This document shows, piece by piece, positions 41,063-50,393 of a DNA stretch of 64,000 nucleotides. This stretch comes from JAGWBD01 sp965197455 (GTDB lineage: Bacteria > Chloroflexota > Anaerolineae > Aggregatilineales > Phototrophicaceae): assembly GCA_965197455.1 (NCBI GenBank), contig OZ240208.1:1-64000 (forward strand). The letters are read 5' to 3'. The translations under genes and the position numbers were made by a program. The notes under the pieces were generated by a model that saw only the letters and a program-made list of their open reading frames with translations, ran no database searches and was not told the DNA's origin. The stretch's first letter is position 1. Each line of letters begins with the position of its first letter.

Positions 41063-42303
41063 TCCGGCAAGCGCGCCAGATAAGACGCACCGCTGAACAC
41101 CCGCTCAGTCAACTGCGCTTCAGCCAGTTCTTCTGCATTCAGCAAACCCGTCAACACCCGCGCCTGGGCCGCCAGCCGCAGTGAGCCGCTGACGACCACC
41201 AGCTGTGAGTCGGCAGCGCGGGCAGTCTGCAATGCGCGCGCAAAGTCGGGTTCGAGATTAACCTGCGCCCGCTGCAGCCGACTCCGCGCCAGCACCTGCT
41301 CAGGCGCAGCCCCCCGCTGGCTTGGCGCGCGTGTGAGCGTGATGTGATAGCGCGGGTCGTCGAAGACGCGCAGCCAGGCACCTGCGTCCTTGTCGGCCAG
41401 GAAACCGGCGACCAGCTGCACACTGCCTGGCGTCGTGGACGTGAGTTGACGCTCAATAGTTTCGCGCAACACCCACGCAGCCGCTGCCGTGTGGCCGCCG
41501 TCGATGAGCAGGGGTGGGCCCTCGGGCAGCGACAGGGCCTCAAGTCTGCCGGGCAGGGACGCTGGCGCAGGCGCCACGGCGCCAGGTTTATCAGCCAGCA
41601 GACCGCGCGCGACCAGACTGGCCAGCGCGGCCCTGGGCAGCGGCTCGTCCGTGAAGCGCAACTCTGCGCCCACGCGCGCGCTTTCCTCTTGCAGGATTTT
41701 GCGCACAGCGGGCTCCTGCGGCGCGCTGATGGCCAGGCCCTGCGGCCGCACAATCCCTGCCTTGTGCCAGGCCACGCCCGCCAGGTCGCCGCCCAGCAAG
41801 GCCGTGTGCTCGGCCTCGATGCGCGTGAAGAGCGCCAGGCAGTTGCCCGCCGCGTTGACCGCATCAAAGCGCCCGCCCAGGCCGGTTTCGAGCACGACGA
41901 GTTGCGCCTGCTGCTGCTGAAACCACCACAGCGCGAGGGCGGTGCTGCGCTCGAAAGTGCTGACCACGCCGGGCAGGCTTGCGGCGGCCGCGGCCACGAC
42001 GGCTGCGCCAGAGCAAAAGTCTTCCAGACCAATCATCGTGCCGTCCAGCCGGAAGCGCTCGCGAAAGCTGTGCAGATGCGGGCCAAGATAGCAGCCGCAG
42101 CGCAACCCCTGCGCCTGCACCAGCGCGGCCAGTTGCCAGGCGACGCTGCTCTTGCCGCTTGAACCGGTGACGGTGACGATGGTCAACGAACGCTGCGGTT
42201 CGCCCAAAATGCGCAGCAGCTTGTGCATGGTCGCCAGCGAGTCTGGATAGTTCAGGCCCCGCACGGGCTGGCAGAGTTGTTCAAGTGCCTGCTGCAGGGA
42301 CAT
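41059..42303 (-). CDS. folC: Folylpolyglutamate synthase / dihydrofolate synthase
   Basis: A 414-residue Mur-ligase-family enzyme adding glutamate to folates, and possibly to dihydropteroate. The opening LNYPDSLATMHKLLRILG is typical of FolC, the P-loop TGSSGKS is at residues 46-52, GPHLHSFRERF is the folate-binding segment, and the DGGHTAAAAWVL motif begins the C-terminal domain. The substrate-side GGRFDAVN region is also present. It converges on the FAD oxidoreductase with a 4-base overlap. Confidence 0.93.
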   Translation of the reverse strand: MSLQQALEQLCQPVRGLNYPDSLATMHKLLRILGEPQRSLTIVTVTGSSGKSSVAWQLAALVQAQGLRCGCYLGPHLHSFRERFRLDGTMIGLEDFCSGAAVVAAAAASLPGVVSTFERSTALALWWFQQQQAQLVVLETGLGGRFDAVNAAGNCLALFTRIEAEHTALLGGDLAGVAWHKAGIVRPQGLAISAPQEPAVRKILQEESARVGAELRFTDEPLPRAALASLVARGLLADKPGAVAPAPASLPGRLEALSLPEGPPLLIDGGHTAAAAWVLRETIERQLTSTTPGSVQLVAGFLADKDAGAWLRVFDDPRYHITLTRAPSQRGAAPEQVLARSRLQRAQVNLEPDFARALQTARAADSQLVVVSGSLRLAAQARVLTGLLNAEELAEAQLTERVFSGASYLARLPD

Positions 42304-42357
42304 GCGTCGCTCCGGCGCTGGCGGACAGCGTCATGCGCCTGGCCTTGCTGGCCCAGG

Positions 42358-42386
42358 TTGCGCGCATGGCGCGGACATGCTAGAGT
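42358..42386 (+). promoter_or_regulatory. Promoter of the CNNM/CBS gene
   Basis: TTGCGC (42358-42363) and TAGAGT (42381-42386) are spaced 17 bases in the 234-base spacer between folC and the membrane-protein gene. This leaves a long leader of about 145 bases in which I see no recognisable riboswitch. Confidence 0.5.
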
Positions 42387-42537
42387 GTAGCAAGAGAGTA
42401 GAGCTTCTGGTTGCTACTGACCGTGTCTGAAGACACCGACCCACCTGATTCGTACAATTCAGGCAGAGGCAGCGCAGGCCATGGCCGATCCGCCGCGGGC
42501 GGTCCGGTCGCGTCTGCCTGCCGGAAAGCGTTCTCCT

Positions 42538-43815
42538 ATGCTGGCGCCTGACGCCTTGCAGGCCGGCCTGCTGCTCTTGCTCCTGCTGCTTTACGCCCTG
42601 CTCAATCTGCTGCAGGCCGTGCTGGGCAACATGCGCAAGGCGCCCCTGAACGAACTGGCCGCTGCCGGACACGCCGGCGCACAACGCGCGCTGGTACTGG
42701 ACGCTACGCCGCAGCGACTTAAGCTGACCTGGCAGGCGGGTTCCCTGCTGCTCTTGCTGGCCATGGCCTGGCTGTTGCGCAGCGCGCTGCTGCCGGCCGA
42801 CGGCGACGGCCTGCAGCAAATCATCCTGGTGCTGGCCGCCGGTCTGCTGCTGCTCACAGTCGGTGCCCTGCTGCCCGCTGCGCTGGGCGCGGCCTGGGCA
42901 GACCGCCTGGCGCCGCCGCTTGCCGGCGTGGCCACGCTGTTGCTGTGGCTGGCCTGGCCCGTGTTGGCGCTGCTGCTGCCGCTGAGCCGCCTGCTGGAAC
43001 GTGTCACCGGCTCGTCGGCGCAGACGGCCAGCGTCACCGAGGAAGAAATCATGACCCTAGTCGATGCCGGCCAGAAGGAAGGCACCATCGAGGATGAGGA
43101 GAAGGCCATGATCTTCTCCGTGCTGCAATTCACCGACACGCTCGTGCGCGAGGTGATGGTGCCGCGTATCGACGTCATCAGCGTGGCGCGCGACACGGCG
43201 CTGCGCGAGGCGCTGGGGCTCTTCGTGGCCAGCGGCCACTCGCGTCTGCCGGTGCACAACGGCAACATCGACCACGTTGAAGGGCTGCTCTATGCCAAGG
43301 ACCTGCTGGCCGCATGGTACAGCGACGCCGCAACGCCGCCCGCCATTCATGAGCTGATGCGCCCGGCCTACTTCGTGTCTGAAGACCGGCGCGCAGATCT
43401 GGTGCTGAAGGAACTGCAGACCAGCAAGATCCACCTCGCCATCGTCATCGACGAATACGGTGGCACTGCCGGCGTCGTGTCCGTGGAGAATCTCGTCGAG
43501 GAAATCGTCGGCGACATCCAGGATGAGTACGACACCCGCGAGGAAGCCGAGTATGTGCAGCAGGCCGAAGACGAATACAGCATCGATGCCAGCATGGACC
43601 TGCACGATGTCAACGAACTCTTGCAGGTCGACCTGCCCACAGAATCCAGCGACACGCTTGGCGGCTTCATTATCGACAGCCTGGGGCGCGTGCCACAGCC
43701 GGGTGAGGTGCTGCTGGTGACGGACCACGGCCTGAACTTGCGCATCGATTCGCTGGACGGGCGCCGCATCCGCAAGGTGCAGGTCACCCGCGCCGGTCAG
43801 TCGCTGGCCTCTTGA
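42538..43815 (+). CDS. CNNM/CorC-HlyC family membrane protein with CBS pair
   Basis: A 425-residue hemolysin-C/CorB-like protein. An N-terminal CNNM membrane domain has three to four hydrophobic helices rich in Leu. It is followed by EEEIMTLVDAGQKEGTIEDEEKAMI, two CBS domains (VMVPRIDVISV, GHSRLPVHNGNIDHVEGLLYAKDLL, LAIVIDEYGGTAGVVSVENLVEEIVGDI), and a CorC_HlyC transporter-associated domain ending GLNLRIDSLDGRRI. Homologues export or sense Mg/Co. The ATG at 42538 is preceded by GGAAAG; an upstream ATG at 42481 is possible. It is followed by cdd, recO and rmlC in the same direction. Confidence 0.88.
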   Translation: MLAPDALQAGLLLLLLLLYALLNLLQAVLGNMRKAPLNELAAAGHAGAQRALVLDATPQRLKLTWQAGSLLLLLAMAWLLRSALLPADGDGLQQIILVLAAGLLLLTVGALLPAALGAAWADRLAPPLAGVATLLLWLAWPVLALLLPLSRLLERVTGSSAQTASVTEEEIMTLVDAGQKEGTIEDEEKAMIFSVLQFTDTLVREVMVPRIDVISVARDTALREALGLFVASGHSRLPVHNGNIDHVEGLLYAKDLLAAWYSDAATPPAIHELMRPAYFVSEDRRADLVLKELQTSKIHLAIVIDEYGGTAGVVSVENLVEEIVGDIQDEYDTREEAEYVQQAEDEYSIDASMDLHDVNELLQVDLPTESSDTLGGFIIDSLGRVPQPGEVLLVTDHGLNLRIDSLDGRRIRKVQVTRAGQSLAS

Positions 43816-43848
43816 ACCGACACAGCCGACACACAGGGAGAACAGGGC

Positions 43849-44253
43849 ATGAGCGCAGACTGGAACCGTGAGCAGCTGGTACAGGCTGCCATCGCCGCGT
43901 CCGGCAACGCCTGGGCGCCCTACTCGCAATTCCACGTGGGCGCGGCGCTGCTCACCGCAGACGGGACGGTCTACGACGGCTGCAACGTCGAGAGCGCGGC
44001 CTATTCCGCCGCCATCTGCGCCGAGCGCACCGCCCTGGTCAAGGCGGTCAGCGAGGGCGCGCGCGACTTCCACGCCATCGCCGTAGTGACGCGCAGCGGC
44101 GGTTCGCCCTGCGGCGTCTGTCGCCAGCTGCTCTATGAATTTTCCCCTGATCTGCGCGTGCTGGTGGCGACGCTGACAGGCGAAATCTGCTACGAAGTCG
44201 CGCTGCACGAGTTGCTGCTGCATGGCTTCGGCCCGGACAAGCTGGCCGAGTGA
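43849..44253 (+). CDS. cdd: Cytidine deaminase
   Basis: A 134-residue homotetrameric-type cytidine deaminase. The zinc ligands are C57 with the catalytic E59 in CAER and C88/C91 in PCGVC. NVESAAY is the nucleoside-binding motif. It salvages cytidine and deoxycytidine to uridine forms. An AGGGAG-type site precedes the ATG. Its stop overlaps the GTG of recO by GTGA. Confidence 0.95.
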   Translation: MSADWNREQLVQAAIAASGNAWAPYSQFHVGAALLTADGTVYDGCNVESAAYSAAICAERTALVKAVSEGARDFHAIAVVTRSGGSPCGVCRQLLYEFSPDLRVLVATLTGEICYEVALHELLLHGFGPDKLAE

Positions 44254-45071
44254 ACGACGCGTCAGCCGCCCGGCGTCAACGCAGCTTTCGCACCGACGCG
44301 ATCATCCTGCGTCGCCGCAACTTTGGTGAGGCGGATCGCCTGCTGACGGTGTTGACGCCGCAGCACGGTCGCCTCGACCTCATCGCCAAAGGCGCGCGCA
44401 AACCCGCCAGCGCCAAAACCGGCCATGTCGAGCTTTACACGCGCAGCGCGCTGCTGGTGCACCGTGGCCGCGAGCTGGGCCTGGCCGTGCAGGCGGAGCT
44501 GCGCAAGGCATGGGAGCCGCTGCACGAGGACCTGCAACGCGGCGCCTGGGCCAGCCACGTCGCCGAACTGATGGAGCGATTCACCAACCCCGGCGACGAT
44601 GACCTGCAGGCGTTGTTCATGCTGCTGGATGCGACCTTCGGGCGGCTGTGCGAGGAAAGCGACGCGCGCCTGGTGGTGCGCCACTTTGAGTTACAGTTGC
44701 TGGACGAAACGGGCTTCCGGCCAGATCTGCAGCATTGCGTCAGCTGCGGCGAGGCGATTATCGCCCGGGATCAGTTCTTCAGCCATGCCTCGGGCGGCGT
44801 GGTTTGCCCGGACTGCGCAGCGCGCGGCGTCGGTCAGCTGCCACTGCCGCTGGCGACGCTCAAGGTGCTGCGTCATTTGCAGCGCAGCCCCTGGGCAGTA
44901 GTGCGAGCACTTGATATAGCGGAGCCCCTGCACAACGACGTGGAGCGCATTCTTACCGGTTACATGACCTGGGTGCTGGAACGCAGGCTGCAGGGCGTGG
45001 AGTTTGTGCGCCGCGTGCGGCAGTTGCGGCCGGCTGCCACAGGCCCGGAACACAGGAGCGCGAATCAATGA
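44250..45071 (+). CDS. recO: DNA repair protein RecO
   Basis: A 273-residue RecO. The N-terminal OB-fold (TDAIILRRRNFGEADRLLTVLTPQHGRLDLIAKGARK) is followed by a helical domain and a zinc motif with C163, C166, C186 and C189. RecO loads RecA with RecR and anneals strands. The start is GTG at 44250 overlapping cdd, and the stop overlaps rmlC by ATGA. The group cdd-recO-rmlC is translationally coupled throughout. Confidence 0.94.
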   Translation: MNDASAARRQRSFRTDAIILRRRNFGEADRLLTVLTPQHGRLDLIAKGARKPASAKTGHVELYTRSALLVHRGRELGLAVQAELRKAWEPLHEDLQRGAWASHVAELMERFTNPGDDDLQALFMLLDATFGRLCEESDARLVVRHFELQLLDETGFRPDLQHCVSCGEAIIARDQFFSHASGGVVCPDCAARGVGQLPLPLATLKVLRHLQRSPWAVVRALDIAEPLHNDVERILTGYMTWVLERRLQGVEFVRRVRQLRPAATGPEHRSANQ

Positions 45072-45616
45072 ACGCAGTCACGCCGGCCAGTGAATCTCGG
45101 CGCATTGCGGGCGTCTACACCCTGCCGCTGCGCAGTTTCGCAGATGAACGCGGCCGCTTTGCGGAAACCTTCCGGCGCGAGTGGTTTCCCTGGGTGAGCT
45201 GGGATCGGCTGCAGCTCAACCGCTCCGACAGCCGCCGCCATGTCCTGCGCGGCCTGCACTGGCACCGGCGCCAGGTGGACTACTGGATCGTCACGCGCGG
45301 CCGCATTCGCGCCGTGCTGGTCGACCTGCGGCCCTCGTCACCGAGTTGGCGCGCAGTTGAACTGGTTGAACTGGAGGAGGGTGTGGGGCCGGGCCTCTTC
45401 ATCCCGATCGGCGTGGCGCACGGCTTCCTGACGCTTGAGGACGCGACGCTCACCTACGTCGTCAACAACTATTACGACAACAGCGACGAAAATGGTCTGG
45501 CCTGGGATGATCCGCAGTTGCAAATCCCATGGGGCCTGGACACGCCGCTGCTCTCCGCGCGCGATCGTGCCAATCCGACCCTGGCCGAGCTGGAGCAGTC
45601 GGGGCTGCCGGACTGA
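45068..45616 (+). CDS. rfbC: dTDP-4-dehydrorhamnose 3,5-epimerase-like protein
   Basis: A 182-residue RmlC-type cupin. The catalytic-base histidine H64 lies in LRGLHWH, the opposing Tyr Y130 in LTYVVNNYYD, and the ADERGRFAETFR substrate motif near residues 25-36. The product class is dTDP-L-rhamnose precursors or related 6-deoxysugars. rmlA, B and D are not adjacent, so partners must lie elsewhere. It is the last gene of the cdd-recO run; its stop abuts the convergent 894-residue gene with no gap. Confidence 0.88.
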   Translation: MNAVTPASESRRIAGVYTLPLRSFADERGRFAETFRREWFPWVSWDRLQLNRSDSRRHVLRGLHWHRRQVDYWIVTRGRIRAVLVDLRPSSPSWRAVELVELEEGVGPGLFIPIGVAHGFLTLEDATLTYVVNNYYDNSDENGLAWDDPQLQIPWGLDTPLLSARDRANPTLAELEQSGLPD

Positions 45617-48301
45617 TCAGCGCCCGTTTTCCGCTAGCGGCGCTCCGTTTTCGTCCTGCTCGTCCTGCGGCGGGTTCTCCATCCAGGCAGCAATCCACTT
45701 CAGGGCATCCACCGCGCTCTCCGGCGCATGTTCGCCCGCGAGCATCTGCCGCTCGATGTTTTGTCGCACCAGGGTATTGCGGCTGCGCAGGTCGCCCATG
45801 CTGCTGATCAGCATCGCCAGTTCGCGCAGGTTGTGCGCCAGCACGACTCGCGCGTTCTGCGTCAGTTCGCTGCTGTGGGCCTCCAGCTCGGCGCGAATTG
45901 TCGCGTCGTCGAAGCCGACATGCTGTTGATTGCGCGGGTCATAGGCTGCCGACAAATGTTGCAGTAGATCGAAGACATCGTCGATGGCGCTGGCAAAGTC
46001 GCTCATGTTGCGCGTGCCCAGCATGCGACGAAAAGCCAGAATGGTCTGCACTACCTCGCGCTTGTGGGCAAGGGTCCGGTTGGCGGCCAGGCTTTCCTCC
46101 ATGCGCGATAGCACAGCCGTGCCCTGCGTGCGGGCCCAGGCGCGCCACCAGGCGGTCAGTTGCAATTGCAGCGCCGGGCTCCAGGCCAGGGAATCCTGCA
46201 GCCGCAGCAAATCTGCAGGCAGCTGCGCGTCCTGGGTTGATGTGCAGCGCAAGCGGAAGATGCGGCGGGCGGCGGCGCGCGCGACCAGCTCGGAGCGGGT
46301 GCCAGAGGCGAATTCCAGCAAATGCCACAGGGCATCGTCGCCAATGCGCAACGCTTCATGCTTTTGCAGCAGCCGCGCCAGCAGCTCGCCGGCCGGCAGG
46401 GCCTCGCTGCGCCAGGCGCGCATGCGCAGCAGTGCCAGGCAGCTGTCGGCGATAATTTCGCGCGGCAGATCAGCGGGCAACTGCCCGAAAACCTTCACAA
46501 GCTCTGCGCTGCTGCGTTGACTGCGATGCGCGGAATCCGGCAAGGCGCCGGCCAGCAGGTCCTGCGCAGCCAGTTTGGCAGCGAAGTCGATGAACTGCGC
46601 GTCGCGCCCGTCGGCCAGCAGCATGGCGGCGATGTTGCCGAGCGCCGATGCTGGCAGCCATTCCGCGCCTTGCTGCAGCCAGGCGTCGACGATGGCCTGC
46701 GGCTGGAAGGATGCCGGCAGGGCGCTGCTGTGTTCGCTGCGATACAGCAACCAGGTCTGCTCCAGTACGGCGCTGCTGATCGCGCCCGCCACCCTGGCCT
46801 GCGTGGCGCGCGCGATGGCGACCAGGAAAAACTCCGGCCCGCGCCGCTGCAGGGTCAGCAGGGGGTCGCCGGCGTGGTCGCGCAGCACGAGGCCGACGTT
46901 GTCCGGCAACGCGGCCAGCAGGCCCTCGTCCGCCAGCAGCTCGTCCAGCACAGCGGGCGCGTGTCGAATGGACAGCTCCAGCAACTGCAGCGCCAGCTCA
47001 CCGTCGCTGCGCCCGCGCGCGCGCGCGGCCAGCAACCCTTCCTGCAGTATGTCAGCCAGGCCGTAATGCGTCGGCTCGAGGGCGATGAGCCGCAACCAGT
47101 TGATGACAGTGGCGGCGTCCGCTTCGCAAACGGCGATTTGCAGCGAACACAGTGCCGCCGCCTGCAAACGCTGCTGCCAGCACTCCGGCGAGTCGCTGCT
47201 GGCGGCGAGCTGCGCGCGCGCAAACACGTAGACGGCGTCGGGGCGCTGCTGCAGGGCGTCGGCAAGGGCTGCGCCCAGGCGATTGTCCAGTTCCGGGTCG
47301 GCATCCATCTGCTGTGCGACCAGCAGGGCAGCCTCGCTGTCGCGTTTGTCCAGGGCTTCCCGCAACAGACCTTGCAATATGACCGGCAGCAGGTCGGATG
47401 CCACCGGCTGGCCGGAGCCCAGCAAGGCCTTGAGTTCTGCCGCAGGGATGTCCTGGCCGCTCTGAATGCGCTGCCCCAGCACATGTTGTTGCGCCAGTTG
47501 ATCCAGGCCCGCGGCCAGCTCCTTGCACGGCGGTAACGGCCCCAGCTCATCAATGGCATCCAGCAGCTGACGCTCATCGCCGACCCACCACTGGGCCAGC
47601 AGGGCGATGTAGTGGCCGCCGGGCAGGGAGGGCAGGGCCATCTCGTCACCACTGCGCCAGCGGCTGGTTTTCGGCGCCGCGTCGCTGAAGACGATGGCGG
47701 GCGCGCCCTCGCCAATCTCGTCGACATTGCTGGCGAAGCCCAGCAGCGGACGCGCACTGGCGGGCAGCAGCGCCATCAGCCCCTGCACGAGCGCCATGCG
47801 GCTGCGGGTGTTGCGCCCCTGACTCTCCAGCAGCAGCCTGCGCGGGTCCAGCGCGGCTGCCAGCAACTGCAACAGGGACGCCAGTTCACCATCCTGCGCC
47901 TGCAGCAGGGCCTGCAAACTGTCGCGGCGCGCTTCTTGCGTCCAGGGCGGCACTGCTGGCAGGACATCCCCCTGCTGCGCCTGCGCGACCAGCGGCAACA
48001 GGTTGCCGGCTGCGTTTAGTAGCAGGCTGCGCGGCAGCCAGATGAATGCGTGGCGGAGTTCGTCTTTGCTTTCCAGCCAGGCGAGGGCCAGCAGATCCTT
48101 GTCTTCAGGGCCAGGCAAGATGCCGACGGAGAGGGTCTGCTGTCGCGAGACGCCAGGCAGTGGCGCCAGCGACTTCGCGCCGGACTCAGCCCGCTCGGCT
48201 GCCGCGCGCTGACCTTCTTCAGCAGCGGAAGCCTGCTGACGCTCCGCGCTGTACAGCGCAGGCGCCGTTGAGACGTCGGGTTGTGCGATCTTCTCGCTCA
48301 A
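45617..48301 (-). CDS. Large helical protein of unknown function (894 aa)
   Basis: No family was recognised with confidence. The protein is soluble, Leu/Ala-rich and helical. After a charged N-terminal 45 residues comes a segment (LSVGILPGPEDKDLLALAW ... HAFIWLP) and a motif MALLPASARPLLGFASN near residue 190. This faintly resembles the middle region of GTPase-associated GAP1-type proteins. The remaining 600 residues look like alpha-solenoid repeats, ending in an acidic DEQDEN tail. The start is TTG at 48301 after GGGGGA; no ATG alternative fits. It is monocistronic, between convergent rmlC and the mannonate dehydratase. It could be a scaffold. Confidence 0.6.
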   Translation of the reverse strand: MSEKIAQPDVSTAPALYSAERQQASAAEEGQRAAAERAESGAKSLAPLPGVSRQQTLSVGILPGPEDKDLLALAWLESKDELRHAFIWLPRSLLLNAAGNLLPLVAQAQQGDVLPAVPPWTQEARRDSLQALLQAQDGELASLLQLLAAALDPRRLLLESQGRNTRSRMALVQGLMALLPASARPLLGFASNVDEIGEGAPAIVFSDAAPKTSRWRSGDEMALPSLPGGHYIALLAQWWVGDERQLLDAIDELGPLPPCKELAAGLDQLAQQHVLGQRIQSGQDIPAAELKALLGSGQPVASDLLPVILQGLLREALDKRDSEAALLVAQQMDADPELDNRLGAALADALQQRPDAVYVFARAQLAASSDSPECWQQRLQAAALCSLQIAVCEADAATVINWLRLIALEPTHYGLADILQEGLLAARARGRSDGELALQLLELSIRHAPAVLDELLADEGLLAALPDNVGLVLRDHAGDPLLTLQRRGPEFFLVAIARATQARVAGAISSAVLEQTWLLYRSEHSSALPASFQPQAIVDAWLQQGAEWLPASALGNIAAMLLADGRDAQFIDFAAKLAAQDLLAGALPDSAHRSQRSSAELVKVFGQLPADLPREIIADSCLALLRMRAWRSEALPAGELLARLLQKHEALRIGDDALWHLLEFASGTRSELVARAAARRIFRLRCTSTQDAQLPADLLRLQDSLAWSPALQLQLTAWWRAWARTQGTAVLSRMEESLAANRTLAHKREVVQTILAFRRMLGTRNMSDFASAIDDVFDLLQHLSAAYDPRNQQHVGFDDATIRAELEAHSSELTQNARVVLAHNLRELAMLISSMGDLRSRNTLVRQNIERQMLAGEHAPESAVDALKWIAAWMENPPQDEQDENGAPLAENGR

Positions 48302-48372
48302 GGGATCCCCCGGAGCCCTGTGGAACTGCGCACTCTAGCCAGGTCGGCCCTGTCGGGCAAGCCCCGACGGAC

Positions 48373-49383
48373 TTAACAGAGCGCCTGCACCGCCTGCACC
48401 AGCGCCTGCAGGTAGCCCGTGCACCAGGCGCGCCCGCGGTGGTGCCACTCACTGTCATCCAGCATGGCCGGCACATGGTCGTCGATGATGAAGCCGTCGA
48501 AGCCGACCTCGTGCAGCGTGCGCAGGGCCGCGACCGGGTCGACGTTGCCTTCGTTGGGGAAGCATTCCTGGAAGCGCGGCACGCTGCCCTGCACATCACG
48601 GAAGTGCACGTAGAAAATGCGTCCCTGCCCGCCAAAATGGCGGATGGCGTCGAGCACGCCCTCACCGGCCGGCCGGTCGCTGTAGAGCATCTCCGAGAAA
48701 CAGCCCATGCAGAAGTCGAGGCCGTGTGCCGGGCTCGGCAGGGCCGCCAGCACCTTGCGGAAGTTCTCAGCCTTGTAAAAAAGTCGGCCCCGCTGGCCGA
48801 GGGCCGGCACGGGCGGGTCGTCCGGATGCAGCGCGATATTGACGCCGCTCGCTTCCGCCACCGGCAGCACCTGCTCCATAAAACTCAGGTAGCTGTCCAG
48901 CAGCTGGCTCTCGCTATATTCGTGCTGCGTGTCGCCGCTGATGATCTGGCCTTCCATTGCAGCCTGCAGGTCAAAGGCGGTCACCGTCACGCCGCCGCGG
49001 CCGTGTGCCATGGGCGTACGCCAGACGCCGCCAGGCATCCAGTTGAGGCCCAGCAGCGGGATGCCCGCCTCGCCCATGTTTTGCACAATGCGCAAATAGT
49101 TGTTGACCTGCACCTCCTGTCCTGGCAGGCTCAGCATGGCCTTAAGGTAGAAGTTGCGCGGCACGTTCTCGATGGCCTCCAGCCGCAGACCAAAGTCGTT
49201 GACACGCTGCTTCAGCCGCTTCAGGTTGGCCAGCGTCCAGTAGCCGTCCGCGCCCGGCAGGTCCTGGGTGGGGCCGGAGATGTTGAACTGTACGCCGCTG
49301 ACGCCCAGCTGCTGCGCGTAGGTCAGGTAATCGTCCGTGGCGCTGTGATACTGCCCGATAGCAACGCGCATCTGCTGGCTCAT
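48373..49383 (-). CDS. uxuA: Mannonate dehydratase (UxuA-like)
   Basis: A 336-residue TIM-barrel enzyme converting D-mannonate to 2-keto-3-deoxygluconate. The metal-binding and catalytic positions are in IALHPDDPP, DFCMGCFSEM, YVHFRDVQG and the terminal IIDDHVP, all typical of UxuA. It is shorter than E. coli UxuA (394). The start at 49383 has AGGGAG 8-9 bases upstream. It is divergent from an NAD-dependent epimerase/dehydrogenase gene that may oxidise uronates, so the pair could form a uronic acid branch. Confidence 0.87.
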   Translation of the reverse strand: MSQQMRVAIGQYHSATDDYLTYAQQLGVSGVQFNISGPTQDLPGADGYWTLANLKRLKQRVNDFGLRLEAIENVPRNFYLKAMLSLPGQEVQVNNYLRIVQNMGEAGIPLLGLNWMPGGVWRTPMAHGRGGVTVTAFDLQAAMEGQIISGDTQHEYSESQLLDSYLSFMEQVLPVAEASGVNIALHPDDPPVPALGQRGRLFYKAENFRKVLAALPSPAHGLDFCMGCFSEMLYSDRPAGEGVLDAIRHFGGQGRIFYVHFRDVQGSVPRFQECFPNEGNVDPVAALRTLHEVGFDGFIIDDHVPAMLDDSEWHHRGRAWCTGYLQALVQAVQALC

Positions 49384-49434
49384 GGTGGAATACTCCCTGC
49401 GTCGTGGCAACTATGCCCTGTGTGGAATATAGAC

Positions 49435-49440
49435 TATACT
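49435..49440 (+). promoter_or_regulatory. -10 box for the epimerase gene
   Basis: TATACT lies 33 bases before the ATG at 49473, in the 89-base divergent spacer shared with uxuA. A minus-strand TATATT at 49426-49431 could serve uxuA. Confidence 0.4.
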
Positions 49441-49472
49441 CGCTTCTCCTGTTGCACAGGCAGGGAAATGGT

Positions 49473-50327
49473 ATGAGCATCGGCAAGGTCCTGGTCACCG
49501 GCAGCGAGGGACGCATCGGACGCGCGGTCGTGCGCGAACTGCGCGCACAGGGCTACCGGGTGACTCCGGTTGACCGCAGCCAGCGGCAACAGGACGACAC
49601 GCAGCGGGTCGACATGCAGGACCTCGGCCAGGTGCTGGGCGTGATGCATGGCCAGGACGCCGTCGTGCATCTGGCCGCCATCGCTTCACCTTTGCACAAT
49701 CCGCCGGAGGTGGTCTTCAGCAACAACGTGATGGCCATGTTCAACGTGCTTGAAGCTGCCACCCTGCTGGGCGTCCACAACCTGGTGACGGCCAGCAGCA
49801 TTTCGGCCATTGGCCTGGCCTACCGCCATCGCGACTTCAACCCCCTGTGCATCCCGCTCGACGAGACGCATCCGCTGCTCTCGCAGGATTGCTACGGACT
49901 GTCCAAGATGGTTGGCGAGGAACTGGCAGAGGGCTATGTACGGCGCACGCCAGCGCTGGCCGTGGCCAGTTTGCGCTTCACCTGGGTGCTGGATGCAGAA
50001 GATGCAGAGGTCGCGCGCCGCGCCCGCGAGCAGGGCGAGGAATCGGGTGGCGGCGCCTTCTGGACCTGGGTGGATGTGCGCGACGCGGCGCTGGCCTGCC
50101 GCCTGGCGCTGGAACGTAACCCGCCAGGGCACGAGGCCTTTTACATCGCCGCCCCGGAAATCCGCCTCAACGCGCCGATAGAGAAATTGCTGGCCCGTCA
50201 ATTCCCCGGCGACTATCCGGTGGCGCCGCAGATCCGCGGCACGGTCAGCCCGGTCGATTGCAGCAAGGCGCAACGGCTGCTGGGCTGGCAGGCGCGCTGG
50301 AACCTCGACGGCAGCGAGCGCTCGTAG
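49473..50327 (+). CDS. NAD-dependent epimerase/dehydratase family protein
   Basis: A 284-residue extended SDR. TGSEGRIGRA binds NAD, VHLAAIAS follows, and the catalytic Tyr/Lys pair lies in CYGLSKMVGE. The size and the place next to mannonate dehydratase fit uronate dehydrogenase or a UDP-sugar epimerase; sequence does not decide. The ATG at 49473 follows AGGGA at 7 bases. It is followed after 66 bases by the glycan locus. Confidence 0.85.
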   Translation: MSIGKVLVTGSEGRIGRAVVRELRAQGYRVTPVDRSQRQQDDTQRVDMQDLGQVLGVMHGQDAVVHLAAIASPLHNPPEVVFSNNVMAMFNVLEAATLLGVHNLVTASSISAIGLAYRHRDFNPLCIPLDETHPLLSQDCYGLSKMVGEELAEGYVRRTPALAVASLRFTWVLDAEDAEVARRAREQGEESGGGAFWTWVDVRDAALACRLALERNPPGHEAFYIAAPEIRLNAPIEKLLARQFPGDYPVAPQIRGTVSPVDCSKAQRLLGWQARWNLDGSERS

Positions 50328-50393
50328 GCGCATGAGATTGATACTGCAATTCCTCCTTTTGACTGAGTACGCTCGACCGCGACAGGTCGACTG

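Noticed and set aside
48046..49476. Plus-strand open frame of 476 codons
   Set aside because: Antisense to the mannonate dehydratase and the 894-residue gene, with no motifs.
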